Below are positions 8,974-17,926 of a DNA stretch of 64,000 nt, piece after piece (within the stretch, counting starts at the first letter, position 1; the number at the start of each line of letters is the position of its first letter). Source of the stretch: Mycobacterium shimoidei (GTDB lineage: Bacteria > Actinomycetota > Actinomycetes > Mycobacteriales > Mycobacteriaceae); NCBI GenBank assembly GCA_002101905.1, contig LQPU01000021.1, positions 1 to 64,000 of the forward strand. The letters run 5' to 3'. The translations under genes were made by a program, and so were the position numbers. A model generated the notes under the pieces. That model did not search any database and was not told where the DNA came from. It saw only the letters and a program-made list of their open reading frames with translations.

Positions 8974-10371
8974 TTAGAAGTTGATCATGTGCCCGGTCAA
9001 GCCGTGGAAGCACTCCTGCAGCGCCTCTGACATTGTCGGATGGGTGTGTACGTTGCGCGCCAATTCGTTTGCGGTCAAATCCCATTTCTGAGCCAAGGTG
9101 AGCTCCGGCAACAGCTCGGAGACATCATGGCCGATCAGGTGTCCACCAAGCAGCTCACCGTATTTGGCGTCGGCCACCAGCTTGACGAATCCGCTGGGAT
9201 CGCCCACGCCGTGTGCCTTGCCGTTGGCGGTGAATGGGAACTTGGCGACCTTGACGTCGTAACCCTCTTCGCGGGCTTGCTCCTCGGTGAGTCCGAAGCT
9301 GGCGACCTGCGGTTGGCAGAACGTCGCACGCGGCAGCATTCGATAGTCGCCGAGTGGCAAAGTCTCTGCGCCGGCGATGGTTTCGGCCGCGATGACACCT
9401 TGGGCCTCCGCAACGTGCGCCAGCTGCAGCATGCCGGTGACATCGCCGATGGCGTAGATGTGGCTCACGTTCGTGCGCATGTGGTCGTCGATGCCGATTG
9501 CCTTGCGTTCGGTCAGCGCCACTCCGGCTCCCTCCAGCCCGTAGCCTTCGACATTGGGCGCAAACCCGATGGCCTGCAATACTTTATCCGTTTTGAGATC
9601 TTGCGACTCGCCGTTCTTGTTGACCGTGACCGTCACCTTGGAGCCGTCGTCGGAAATCGCCGCGCACTCTGTTCCGGTGAGAATCTTGACGCCCAGCTTC
9701 TTGAACTGCTTTTCGATCTCTTTGGACACCTCGGCGTCTTCGTTGGGCAGAGCCCGCGGCAGGAATTCGACGATGGTCACGTCGACGCCGTAGTTGACCA
9801 GCACATAGCCGAACTCCATGCCGATGGCACCCGCGCCCGCGATGACGATCGACTCCGGCAGCTCCCGGGACAGGATCAGCTCCTCGTAGGTCACGACGTT
9901 CTTGCTCAGCGAGGTGCCCGGCACCAGTCGAGTACTGCTGCCGGTGGCGATGATCGCGTGGTCAAAGGTAACGGTGTCGGTGCCGCCGTCGTTGAGGTCG
10001 ACGGACAACGTGTGCGGGTCGGTGAACTTGCCGTAGCCGTGGATCTCGGTGATCTTGTTCTTCTTCATCAAGAAGTGCACGCCGGCGACGCGGCCCTCGG
10101 CAACCTTTCGGCTGCGGTCGAAGGCGGCGCCATAGTCGAAGCTGACCTCACCGCTGATCCCGAATGCCTTGGCGTCCTTGGTGAACAGGTGAGCGATTTC
10201 GGCGTTGCGCAGCAGCGCCTTCGAGGGAATACATCCAACATTGAGGCAGACGCCGCCCCAGTACTTGGGTTCGACGACTGCGGTGTTCAGCCCCAGCTGG
10301 GCCGCGCGAATAGCCGCGACATATCCACCGGGGCCGGCTCCGAGGACGACGACGTCGTAGTGAGAAGTCAC
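8974..10371 (-). CDS. lpdC: dihydrolipoamide dehydrogenase LpdC (E3)
   Basis: FAD- and NAD-dependent disulfide oxidoreductase, the shared E3 of pyruvate dehydrogenase, branched-chain ketoacid dehydrogenase and the peroxynitrite reductase-peroxidase system. FAD site [17 protein letters not shown] near residue 11, redox-active [10 protein letters not shown] (Cys42/Cys47), NAD site [10 protein letters not shown], second FAD motif YAIGDVTG, and the His-Glu pair in [12 protein letters not shown]. Length 465 against 464 for Rv0462. A MIRU-like repeat follows the stop directly. Confidence 0.97.
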   Translation of the reverse strand: MTSHYDVVVLGAGPGGYVAAIRAAQLGLNTAVVEPKYWGGVCLNVGCIPSKALLRNAEIAHLFTKDAKAFGISGEVSFDYGAAFDRSRKVAEGRVAGVHFLMKKNKITEIHGYGKFTDPHTLSVDLNDGGTDTVTFDHAIIATGSSTRLVPGTSLSKNVVTYEELILSRELPESIVIAGAGAIGMEFGYVLVNYGVDVTIVEFLPRALPNEDAEVSKEIEKQFKKLGVKILTGTECAAISDDGSKVTVTVNKNGESQDLKTDKVLQAIGFAPNVEGYGLEGAGVALTERKAIGIDDHMRTNVSHIYAIGDVTGMLQLAHVAEAQGVIAAETIAGAETLPLGDYRMLPRATFCQPQVASFGLTEEQAREEGYDVKVAKFPFTANGKAHGVGDPSGFVKLVADAKYGELLGGHLIGHDVSELLPELTLAQKWDLTANELARNVHTHPTMSEALQECFHGLTGHMINF

Positions 10372-10416
10372 CAGCCCACCCTAAAACGTGTCGGCCGACT
10401 CCAAACAGTCGACCGC

Positions 10417-10881
10417 TCAGTAGGGGATCAGCCCGGCAAAGCAACGCCCCACGGTGTGGTTGCAGAAGTAAGTGCCGTACACCGGTGCCGCGGCGGCGAC
10501 CGCGGCGAACGGCGCCGTCATGACTGCGATACCCAGGGCCGAAAGTAGCGGTCTGTCCTGCACCATCGCCAGCAGCAAACCCGCGACGGTGCACGCCACG
10601 ACATAGACCAGGACGACGAAGACGACCGGGGTCTTGTGCGGCGAGGTGTCTCGCGTCCACCAGACGAACAGCCCCGGCCCGATGACCGCTGCCGCGATCC
10701 ACACCGCGACGAGGATCAGAACGAACTGCCACCACTTCAGGTAGTAGTACCGGCCGGGCACCGTCACCGACTGCGCCGGTGCGGGAATCGGCTCGGACGC
10801 GACGTCTGCCGGCGGTGCGGGAGGAGCGCCGGTCGACTGCGCGGGGCTGGGGTCCAGCGGCGGTGCGTCATGTGCCGCCAC
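10417..10881 (-). CDS. membrane protein with proline-rich N-terminus (Rv0461-like)
   Basis: Proline/alanine-rich N-terminus (about 40 residues) followed by the aromatic stretch YYYLKWWQF and three hydrophobic helices; the C-terminus contains GTYFCNHTVGRCFAGLIPY with two Cys. The listed start is a GTG. The frame stays open upstream to about 11020 and encodes a further proline-rich stretch and a basic RWWRRK motif, with only a CTG as start. As the M. tuberculosis homologue is longer (about 174 residues as I recall), the true start is probably upstream. Function unknown. Confidence 0.65.
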   Translation of the reverse strand: MAAHDAPPLDPSPAQSTGAPPAPPADVASEPIPAPAQSVTVPGRYYYLKWWQFVLILVAVWIAAAVIGPGLFVWWTRDTSPHKTPVVFVVLVYVVACTVAGLLLAMVQDRPLLSALGIAVMTAPFAAVAAAAPVYGTYFCNHTVGRCFAGLIPY

Positions 10882-11014
10882 CTGTATTACGGGCGCCTCG
10901 GAGTCAACCGCCAGATCTGGTTTGCGTCGCCACCAGCGCAGGATCCGCGCCGAGTGTGGCGGCTCGGACGTCTGCGGCTGCGCACCGGTGTCGGAGGTCG
11001 GCGTGGAATTGGGG

Positions 11015-11293
11015 TCAGGCAGGGGTCATCACCTCGATCAAAGTGAGCACGCCGAACCAACCGGGCGCCAACGCGAGGATGAATGCGCCCAGTGCGGTGA
11101 TCCACCGGCGGCGGGACAACAAAATCGCCAACAATCCGATGGCGCTGGGCAATCCGACCACCAACGCAATGACGATGTCAGGGCGGATCGGTTCGCTGAC
11201 CAGGAGCGCCACCGCCGTTCCCGCCAACACCCCGGCGGCAACTCCGACCAGCATCGAGCCGGCCAGCAGCCACGCCCGGGGTAGCGGAATCAC
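11015..11293 (-). CDS. small hydrophobic protein (Rv0460-like)
   Basis: About 92 residues, almost entirely hydrophobic, with three predicted membrane helices (WLLAGSMLVGVAAGVLAG, VIALVVGLPSAIGLLAILL, ITALGAFILALAPGWFGVL). The GTG start at 11293 (VIPLPRAW) leaves a 29-bp gap to the DUF779 gene; a longer frame up to 11365 would overlap that gene. It keeps the M. tuberculosis order lpdC, Rv0461, Rv0460, Rv0459. Function unknown. Confidence 0.6.
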   Translation of the reverse strand: MIPLPRAWLLAGSMLVGVAAGVLAGTAVALLVSEPIRPDIVIALVVGLPSAIGLLAILLSRRRWITALGAFILALAPGWFGVLTLIEVMTPA

Positions 11294-11322
11294 GTCTTCT
11301 GACGATACTGCGACAGCCTCGA

Positions 11323-11823
11323 CTACTGCGCTAGGTGCGCGGCGTGCCCTCCGGGGATCGGGCAAGCGTCGGCGGCCTCCGCGACGACCGGGGCGCGCGT
11401 TGAGGGTCGCTCACCGCGCTGGTAGTCGGCGCCGGTGATCAGCGGGAGGGCCGCCAAGGCGCTGTTTTCGGCGTCGCTGAAGGCTCGACCGCGCGACAGG
11501 AACCGCATCCCCTCCGGGGCTTCCAGGCTGAAGCCGCCACCGCGTCCGGGCACCACGTCGATGACCAGCTGGGTGTGCTTCCAGGTCTGAAACTGCGGCC
11601 CGGAAATCCACACCGGCACCCCGTCTTCCACGTCGAGAACACCGAGGAGGACGTCGCGGTCACCCACGATGAAGTCGCCGTCCGGATAGCACATCGGCGA
11701 GGACCCGTCGCAGCAGCCACCGGATTGGTGGAACATCACCGGCCCGTGCCGCTCGATCAGCTGCCGCAGCAGGGTAGCCGCGGCGGCGGTGATCACCACC
11801 CGATGGGTCGCCGGCGCGCGCAT
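11323..11823 (-). CDS. DUF779 family protein (Rv0459-like)
   Basis: DUF779 protein of about 166 residues with conserved Cys-rich segment QSGGCCDGSSPMCYPDGDF and HTQLVIDVVPGRGGGFSLE. DUF779 genes are typically paired with aldehyde dehydrogenases of the acetaldehyde/propanal type. Here the ATG overlaps the dehydrogenase stop by 4 bp (ATGA), so the two are translationally coupled. A metal-binding or accessory role is plausible from the Cys residues but not established. Confidence 0.85.
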   Translation of the reverse strand: MRAPATHRVVITAAAATLLRQLIERHGPVMFHQSGGCCDGSSPMCYPDGDFIVGDRDVLLGVLDVEDGVPVWISGPQFQTWKHTQLVIDVVPGRGGGFSLEAPEGMRFLSRGRAFSDAENSALAALPLITGADYQRGERPSTRAPVVAEAADACPIPGGHAAHLAQ

Positions 11824-13346
11824 CAGAACAAGCCGAGCGCCTTGTCGCAGTAGGACACCATCAGGTTCTTGGTTTGCTGGTAGTGGTCGAGCACCACCTT
11901 GTGGTTCTCCCGCCCGAAACCGGACTGCTTGTAGCCGCCGAACGCCGCATGTGCGGGGTAGACGTGATAGCAGTTGACCCAGACCCGCCCAGCCTGGATG
12001 TCGCGGCCGGCCCGGTAGGCGGTGTTGCCGTCGCGGCTCCACACCCCGGCGCCCAGGCCGTAAAGGGTGTCGTTGGCGATCGAGATCGCGTCGTCGTAGT
12101 CGGAGAACGACGCCACCGCCACCACCGGACCGAAGATCTCTTCCTGGAAGATCCGCATCTTGTTGTTGCCGGTGAAGATCGTCGGCTGCACGTAGTAGCC
12201 ACCGGAGAGGTCACCGCCGAGCTCGGCGCGCTCGCCGCCGGTGACGATCTTGGCGCCTTCGCTCTTGCCGATCTCGATGTAGGACAACACCTTTTCCAGC
12301 TGGTCGTTGGAGGCCTGCGAGCCGATCATCGTCTCGGTGTCCAGCGGGTCACCCTGCCGGACCGCCTTGGTGCGAATGGCCGCCAGTTCCAGGAACTCGT
12401 CGTAGATGTCGGCCTGGATCAGGCTGCGCGACGGGCAGGTGCACACCTCGCCCTGGTTCAGGGCGAACATGGTGAACCCCTCGAGCGCCTTGTCCTGGAA
12501 GTCGTCGTGGGCGGCCATCACATCGGAGAAGAAGATGTTGGGGCTCTTGCCGCCGAGTTCGAGGGTGACCGGGATCAGGTTCTGGCTGGCGTACTGCATG
12601 ATCAGTCGCCCGGTGGTGGTCTCCCCGGTGAACGCGATCTTGGCAATCCGGTCGCTCGACGCCAGCGGCCGTCCCGCTTCGGCGCCGAACCCGTTGACGA
12701 CGTTGACCACACCGGGCGGCAGCAGATCCGCTATCAGGCTCATCAGGTACAGCACCGAGGCCGGGGTCTGCTCGGCCGGCTTGAGCACGACGGTGTTGCC
12801 GGCCGCAAGCGCCGGCGCCAACTTCCAGGCGCCCATCAGGATCGGGAAGTTCCACGGAATGATTTGCCCCACCACGCCGAGCGGCTCGTGGAAGTGATAG
12901 GCGACCGTGTCGTCGTCGATCTGGCTCAGCGAGCCCTCCTGGGCGCGAATCGCCCCGGCGAAGTAGCGGAAATGGTCGGCGGCCAGCGGGATGTCGGCGG
13001 CCAGCGCCTCGCGGATCGGTTTGCCGTTGTCCCAGGATTCCGCCAGCGCCAACGACTCTCGGTTGGCGTCGATACGGTCGGCGATCTTGTTCAGGATCGC
13101 CGCGCGTGCCGCGGGCGCGGTCTTGCCCCAGGCCGGGGCGGCGGCATGCGCGGCGTCGAGCGCGTTGTCGATGTCGGCCTCGTCGGAACGCGGCACCTCG
13201 CAGAACGGCTGGCCGGTCACCGGCGTCGGGTTCTCGAAATAGCGGCCCTTTACCGGCGCCACCCATTCGCCGCCGATGAAGTTGTCGTAGCGGGACTCAA
13301 AGCTCATCAGCGCCCCCGGGGACCCCGGACGTGCGTAGACAGTCAT
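11823..13346 (-). CDS. NAD-dependent aldehyde dehydrogenase (Rv0458-like)
   Basis: Class I/II aldehyde dehydrogenase oxidising an aldehyde to its acid. Oxyanion Asn in [10 protein letters not shown], general base Glu in [14 protein letters not shown], nucleophilic Cys in [14 protein letters not shown], and EEIFGPV. The [11 protein letters not shown] form is typical of acetaldehyde and short-chain aldehyde dehydrogenases paired with DUF779. Start at 13346 (MTVYARPG) is chosen by similarity with the 507-residue Rv0458 rather than the upstream in-frame start at 13379. Confidence 0.93.
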   Translation of the reverse strand: MTVYARPGSPGALMSFESRYDNFIGGEWVAPVKGRYFENPTPVTGQPFCEVPRSDEADIDNALDAAHAAAPAWGKTAPAARAAILNKIADRIDANRESLALAESWDNGKPIREALAADIPLAADHFRYFAGAIRAQEGSLSQIDDDTVAYHFHEPLGVVGQIIPWNFPILMGAWKLAPALAAGNTVVLKPAEQTPASVLYLMSLIADLLPPGVVNVVNGFGAEAGRPLASSDRIAKIAFTGETTTGRLIMQYASQNLIPVTLELGGKSPNIFFSDVMAAHDDFQDKALEGFTMFALNQGEVCTCPSRSLIQADIYDEFLELAAIRTKAVRQGDPLDTETMIGSQASNDQLEKVLSYIEIGKSEGAKIVTGGERAELGGDLSGGYYVQPTIFTGNNKMRIFQEEIFGPVVAVASFSDYDDAISIANDTLYGLGAGVWSRDGNTAYRAGRDIQAGRVWVNCYHVYPAHAAFGGYKQSGFGRENHKVVLDHYQQTKNLMVSYCDKALGLF

Positions 13347-13426
13347 CGGATCAGCTCCTCGTTCGTTCGCGTGACACAACTCACACTACCGCCGCGGGCT
13401 GTCGCTGATGTAGCCGGTGAACCTCG

Positions 13427-15259
13427 CTATAGCTCGCCCGCCAGATACCGGGCCCGGCAGGCACGGCGCGCGAGCTTCCCGCTGGTGGTACGCGGAATTC
13501 GGCCGGCGGCAACCAATCGGATGTCGGCCACCGCCAGCCCGTGCCGGCGAGAGACCGCCGCACGGATCGCTTCGGCGATCTCGGCCGGGTCGGCCTTGCC
13601 CGCCCCCGGCGCGCGTTCGGCGATGATCACCAGCCGTTCGCCTGCGGTCTCGCCGGGCACCGAGAACGCCGCCACGTGACCGGACCGCACCGCGTTGGAT
13701 GCCTCGGCCACCGTGGCCTCGATGTCCTGCGGATAGTGGTTGCGGCCGTCGATGATCACCATGTCCTTGATGCGACCGACGATGTAGAGCTCGTCATCCA
13801 GATACATCCCGAGATCGCCGGTCCGAAGCCAGGTAGCGCCGGTCGGGGAACCCTCGGCGCGGCTGTCAACCTCCAACCGTGACTGCAGTTTGTTGTCGAA
13901 GGTCAGTCGGCTCTCCTCGTCACGCCCCCAGTAGCCGCGCCCGATGTTGTTGCCGTGCAACCAGATCTCCCCAACCTGGCCGTCGGGCAATTCCGCTTCG
14001 GCCTCCGGGTCGACGATGACCGCCCACAGGCCCGGCGCCACCCGCCCACACGACACTTGCGCAACGGCGTTGTCCGCGTCGGGAGCCACCTGCACGGCGC
14101 GGCCCGCGCCGAGCTCGTCGCGGTCCAAATAGACCACCCGGGGTTGTGCCTCGGGGTCGATGGTGGAGACGAACAACGTCGCCTCGGCCATCCCGTAGGC
14201 GGGTTTGATCGTGGTGGCCGGCAATCCGTAGGGCGCGAACGCTTCGTGGAACCGCTGAATCGAGGCGATGCTCACCGGCTCGGAGCCATTGATGAGACCG
14301 ACGACGTTAGTCAGGTCGAGAGTCTCACCGGGGCTGGGCAATCCGCGCTCCGCGGCCATATCGAACGCGAAGTTGGGCGCGGCGGCAAAGGTGCGACCGT
14401 AGCGGGCCTGCTCTGCCAGTTCGCGAATCCAGCGGTACGGCCGTCGCACGAACGCCGTCGGCGACATCAGAGTGATCTGCCCGCCGCACAGCGCCGGGAA
14501 CATGAGCATCAGCAGACCCATGTCGTGAAACAGCGGCAGCCAGCTCACGGTTCGGGCGTCCCAGTCCACGCCCACCGACACGATCATCTGCACAACGTTC
14601 GTGCAGACGCAGCGGTGGGTGATCTCAACACCGGCGGGCGCGCGGGTCGAGCCGGACGTGTATTGCAGGTAGGCGATGTCGTCGGTGTCCGGCTGGGCCG
14701 GAGTGAACGTCGAACCCACCGTGTCGGGTACGGCGTCGACGGCGATCACTCGCGGCCGGCGCTGCCTTGGCAGGCTGCGCACGAACGACTGCACGGGCTC
14801 GGCCGCGTCGACCGTCGTCAGAAGCACCGCCGGCTTGGCATCGGCCACCACCGCTTCGAGCCGTTCGGCCTGTCCGGGCAATTCGGGCGCAAACAGTGGG
14901 ACCGCGATATTGCCGGCAGCGATGGCGGCGAAGAAGCCGACGACATAATCGATACCCTGCGGCGCAACGATCGCCACCCGGTCGCGTGGCGCGCTGACTT
15001 GCTGCAACCGGGCGCCGACGGCACGCAGCCGGGCGCCGAGCTGGTTCCAGGTCAAGTCGATGCGCTCGCCGTCTGCCGTCTGGCCGTAGTCCAGATAGCG
15101 GTAGCACACGGCGTCGCCCAGGCCGGTGATGTTGCGCTGGAGACCAGAGATCAGAGTGGCCCCGTCGGGGATGACGATGTTGCCCTCGGCGTCGAGATAA
15201 TCCTCCAATCGGAGTCTCTCGGTTGGACCGGGGATGTCTATGAGCCCTCTCTGATCCAT
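13427..15259 (-). CDS. long-chain fatty-acyl-AMP ligase (FAAL, FadD family)
   Basis: Adenylate-forming enzyme that activates a fatty acid to acyl-AMP, normally for transfer to a polyketide synthase acyl carrier. Core motifs: YTSGSTRAPAGVEITHR (about residue 200), LPLFHDMGL, YGMAEATLF (about 355), RTGDLGMY (about 479) and the C-terminal GRIKDMVIIDGRNHYPQDIE. NHYPQDIE and the TSGSTRxPxGV form are typical of FAAL rather than acyl-CoA ligases. No polyketide synthase or carrier protein is nearby. As far as I recall, the gene is absent between Rv0457c and Rv0458 in M. tuberculosis, so it looks inserted or differentially retained. A -10 hexamer six bases from the ATG suggests a leaderless transcript. 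Confidence 0.88.
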   Translation of the reverse strand: MDQRGLIDIPGPTERLRLEDYLDAEGNIVIPDGATLISGLQRNITGLGDAVCYRYLDYGQTADGERIDLTWNQLGARLRAVGARLQQVSAPRDRVAIVAPQGIDYVVGFFAAIAAGNIAVPLFAPELPGQAERLEAVVADAKPAVLLTTVDAAEPVQSFVRSLPRQRRPRVIAVDAVPDTVGSTFTPAQPDTDDIAYLQYTSGSTRAPAGVEITHRCVCTNVVQMIVSVGVDWDARTVSWLPLFHDMGLLMLMFPALCGGQITLMSPTAFVRRPYRWIRELAEQARYGRTFAAAPNFAFDMAAERGLPSPGETLDLTNVVGLINGSEPVSIASIQRFHEAFAPYGLPATTIKPAYGMAEATLFVSTIDPEAQPRVVYLDRDELGAGRAVQVAPDADNAVAQVSCGRVAPGLWAVIVDPEAEAELPDGQVGEIWLHGNNIGRGYWGRDEESRLTFDNKLQSRLEVDSRAEGSPTGATWLRTGDLGMYLDDELYIVGRIKDMVIIDGRNHYPQDIEATVAEASNAVRSGHVAAFSVPGETAGERLVIIAERAPGAGKADPAEIAEAIRAAVSRRHGLAVADIRLVAAGRIPRTTSGKLARRACRARYLAGEL

Positions 15260-15265
15260 AAGACT

Positions 15266-15271
15266 AGTTTA
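15266..15271 (-). promoter_or_regulatory. candidate -10 element of the FAAL gene, leaderless
   Basis: TAAACT on the minus strand, six bases before the ATG at 15259, the spacing expected for transcription starting at the A of the start codon. No convincing -35 is seen. Confidence 0.4.
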
Positions 15272-15506
15272 AGAAATTATTCGCCCGTAGAGTCCCAACC
15301 TGGTCACACCAATTGACACGAGCAGACCGCGCCTCCGGCAATGAGGCAAAAGTACCTGGTCACGGGCCTTTCGAGCGTGCCCAAAGGCGCTAAGACCCCG
15401 ACGCCCGTAACCGCAATCACATCCGTTGGCGCCCTTTTAGGTCATCACACACTCGCCACACCGGCCCGTCGACCGCTCTGCGGCGGCCTCGAACACCCCG
15501 GACACA

Positions 15507-17585
15507 ATGGATGCCGTGAGCACCGACCCGCATCTCTGGCTCGAGGACATCACCGGCGAGGACGCACTCAACTGGGTGCGCGCACACAACGAACCCACGC
15601 TCAAGGAGTTCTGCGGCGACGAGTTCGAGCAGATGCGGTCCGAAGCGCTCGAGGTGCTCGACACCGATGCCCGCATCCCCTATGTGCGCCGCCGGGGCGA
15701 GTACCTCTACAACTTCTGGCGCGATGCGGCCAACCCGCGCGGGCTGTGGCGGCGCACCACGCTGGAAAGCTATCGCAGCGATTCCCCAGAGTGGGATGTG
15801 CTGATCGACGTCGACGCACTTGCCGCCGCCGACGACGAGAACTGGGTGTGGGCCGGCGCCAACGTCATCGAACCCGACTACACCCGGGCGTTGATCAGCC
15901 TGTCGCGCGGCGGTGCGGATGCGGCGATTGTCCGTGAATTCGACATGGAGACACGAGGATTCGTTGCCGACGGGTTCGAGTTGCCGGAAGCCAAAACCCA
16001 CATCAGCTGGGCCGACCCGGACACCGTGCTGGTGGGAACCGATTTCGGTGAAGACTCGCTCACCGAATCCGGCTACCCACGGGTGGTGAAGCGCTGGCGG
16101 CGTGGTGAGCCGCTGTCCGACGCGCCGACGCTGTTCGAGGGGGCCCGCAGCGACGTCATGGTGGCCGCGGGAGTCGACCGCACGCCAGGCTTCGAGCGCA
16201 CATTGGTGCGGCGGGCGATCGACTTTTTCAACGAGCAGGTATACGAACTGCGCGGAGACGAGCTGATCCGCATCGACGCCCCCACCGACGCGACGCTTTC
16301 GGTGCATCGCCAGTGGTTGTTGATCGAGTTGCGCACCGACTGGTTCACCGGCAGCGCCTCGTATGCGGCGGGCTCACTGCTGGCCGCCGACTACGAGGAA
16401 TTCCTCGCCGGCACAGCGCAATTGCAGGTCGTGTTCGAACCCGACGAGCACACCGCGCTGCACCAGTATGCGTGGACCCGCGACCGGCTCGTCGTCGTCA
16501 CGTTGGCCGACGTCGCGAGCCGCGTCGAGATCGCCATACCGGGCAACGGTGACGACCCGCTGCACCCGGCTTCGCCGCGCTTGCGGTCGTCACGAGGCAC
16601 TTGGGAACGCCGCCCGGTCACCGACGTACCGGCCAACACCAACACCGTCATCGTCGCCGCCGACGACACCGGCGACGAAATCTTCCTGGACTCCAGCGGG
16701 TTCGACACCCCATCACGGCTTTTGCACGGCGCCGTCGACGGGCCGCTGCAGCAGATCAAGTCGGCCCCGAGTTTCTTCGACGCCGAGGGCTTGAGCGTCT
16801 CGCAGCATTTCGTCGCCTCCAAGGACGGGACTTCCATTCCGTACTTTGTGGTGCGGCCGCAGGATGCGACCGGGCCGACGCTGCTGGGCGGCTACGGAGG
16901 GTTCGAAGTGGCGCGCACGCCGGTCTACGACGGGGTGCTCGGCAGGCTGTGGCTGGCCCGTGGTGGCACCTACGTGCTGGCCAACATCCGTGGCGGAGGT
17001 GAATACGGTCCGGGCTGGCACACCCAAGCCATGCGCGAAGGGCGGCATCTGGTGGCCGAGGATTTCGCCGCGGTCGCCGCCGATCTGGTGGCTCGCGGCA
17101 TCACCACCGTCGAGCAGCTCGGGGCCCAGGGCGGCAGCAACGGCGGCCTGCTGATGGGCATCATGCTGACCCAGTACCCGGAGCTGTTCGGCGCGCTGGT
17201 CTGCCAGGTGCCACTGCTGGACATGCGCCGCTTCCATCTCCTGCTGGCGGGGGCGTCGTGGGTAGCCGAATACGGCAACCCCGACGATCCCGCCGATTGG
17301 GAGTTCATCTCGGAATACTCGCCGTACCACCATATTTCGTCCGATCGGCAATATCCGCCGGTTTTGATCACCACGTCCACCCGCGACGATCGGGTTCATC
17401 CCGGGCATGCCCGCAAGATGACCGCCGCGCTGGAAGCGGCCGGACACCGGGTCTGGTACTACGAGAACATCGAGGGCGGCCACGCGGGCGCCGCCGACAA
17501 TGCGCAGATCGCGTTCAAGTCCGCGCTGAGCTTTTCGTTCCTGTGGCGGATGCTGACAGGTGACGACCGCGGCAATCGAGACTGA
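15507..17585 (+). CDS. prolyl oligopeptidase family serine peptidase (Rv0457c-like)
   Basis: S9A peptidase: N-terminal beta-propeller (residues about 1-420, beginning DPHLWLEDITGEDALNWV) and C-terminal alpha/beta hydrolase. The nucleophile lies in GAQGGSNGGLLMG, the Asp in TSTRDDRVHPGH and the His in NIEGGHAGAADN. RGGGEYGPGWH is the oxyanion region. At 692 residues it is near Rv0457c. No signal peptide, so probably cytosolic. Two starts are close: ATG at 15507 and GTG (VSTDPHLW) four codons later. Cleaves short Pro-containing peptides in characterised relatives. Confidence 0.92.
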   Translation: MDAVSTDPHLWLEDITGEDALNWVRAHNEPTLKEFCGDEFEQMRSEALEVLDTDARIPYVRRRGEYLYNFWRDAANPRGLWRRTTLESYRSDSPEWDVLIDVDALAAADDENWVWAGANVIEPDYTRALISLSRGGADAAIVREFDMETRGFVADGFELPEAKTHISWADPDTVLVGTDFGEDSLTESGYPRVVKRWRRGEPLSDAPTLFEGARSDVMVAAGVDRTPGFERTLVRRAIDFFNEQVYELRGDELIRIDAPTDATLSVHRQWLLIELRTDWFTGSASYAAGSLLAADYEEFLAGTAQLQVVFEPDEHTALHQYAWTRDRLVVVTLADVASRVEIAIPGNGDDPLHPASPRLRSSRGTWERRPVTDVPANTNTVIVAADDTGDEIFLDSSGFDTPSRLLHGAVDGPLQQIKSAPSFFDAEGLSVSQHFVASKDGTSIPYFVVRPQDATGPTLLGGYGGFEVARTPVYDGVLGRLWLARGGTYVLANIRGGGEYGPGWHTQAMREGRHLVAEDFAAVAADLVARGITTVEQLGAQGGSNGGLLMGIMLTQYPELFGALVCQVPLLDMRRFHLLLAGASWVAEYGNPDDPADWEFISEYSPYHHISSDRQYPPVLITTSTRDDRVHPGHARKMTAALEAAGHRVWYYENIEGGHAGAADNAQIAFKSALSFSFLWRMLTGDDRGNRD

Positions 17586-17690
17586 GAATCCGCTGAGTAG
17601 CTGCTGTCAATCCGGACGAGATTCGATCTCCGCTTGGTAGCGGCAAAACGACGTTTTCAAAAACATCGGCGATTCCGCTTCCTGAACGAT

Positions 17691-17723
17691 TACCTGAGGA
17701 GTACCTTAAATCCACCTAAGAAC
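17691..17723 (+). promoter_or_regulatory. three 11-bp phased direct repeats upstream of a microprotein gene
   Basis: TACCTGAGGAG (17691), TACCTTAAATC (17702) and CACCTAAGAAC (17713) repeat the core ACCTnA exactly every 11 bp, putting all copies on one DNA face. Such spacing is typical of OmpR/PhoB-family response regulators. It lies 53 bp before the microprotein start and about 200 bp from the 3' end of a PrrB-like kinase gene. Confidence 0.5.
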
Positions 17724-17775
17724 GGTGGTCGGGGGACGCCCGTACCGGCATCACGACAGCCAGGGAGGGGGCGGG

Positions 17776-17892
17776 ATGAATCTGTTACTGGTGGGCACGC
17801 TCGCCGTGGTCAGCCCGCTTGTCGCGGTGGGGGTATTCAAGCTGCAGACGCGGCTCGAGCGATGGGATCTGGAACGCCACGCCGAGGACTGA
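17776..17892 (+). CDS. 38-residue single-pass membrane microprotein
   Basis: A short frame with a strong start: GGGAGGGGGCGGG just before the ATG. The product begins MNLLLVGTLAVVSPLVAVGV, one hydrophobic helix, and continues as an amphipathic charged tail (KLQTRLERWDLERHAED). It is too short for ordinary gene callers. Its position beside a histidine kinase recalls KdpF-type or kinase-modulating membrane peptides, but no family was recognised. The phased repeats just upstream suggest it is regulated. Confidence 0.55.
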   Translation: MNLLLVGTLAVVSPLVAVGVFKLQTRLERWDLERHAED

Positions 17893-17926
17893 TGTCTTTC
17901 GGTTGTCTTTCGGTGCCGCTACGCAG

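Noticed and set aside
11874..13679. 601-codon plus-strand frame antisense to the aldehyde dehydrogenase
   Set aside because: Shadow frame without motifs that crosses into the FAAL gene; the minus-strand dehydrogenase is unambiguous.
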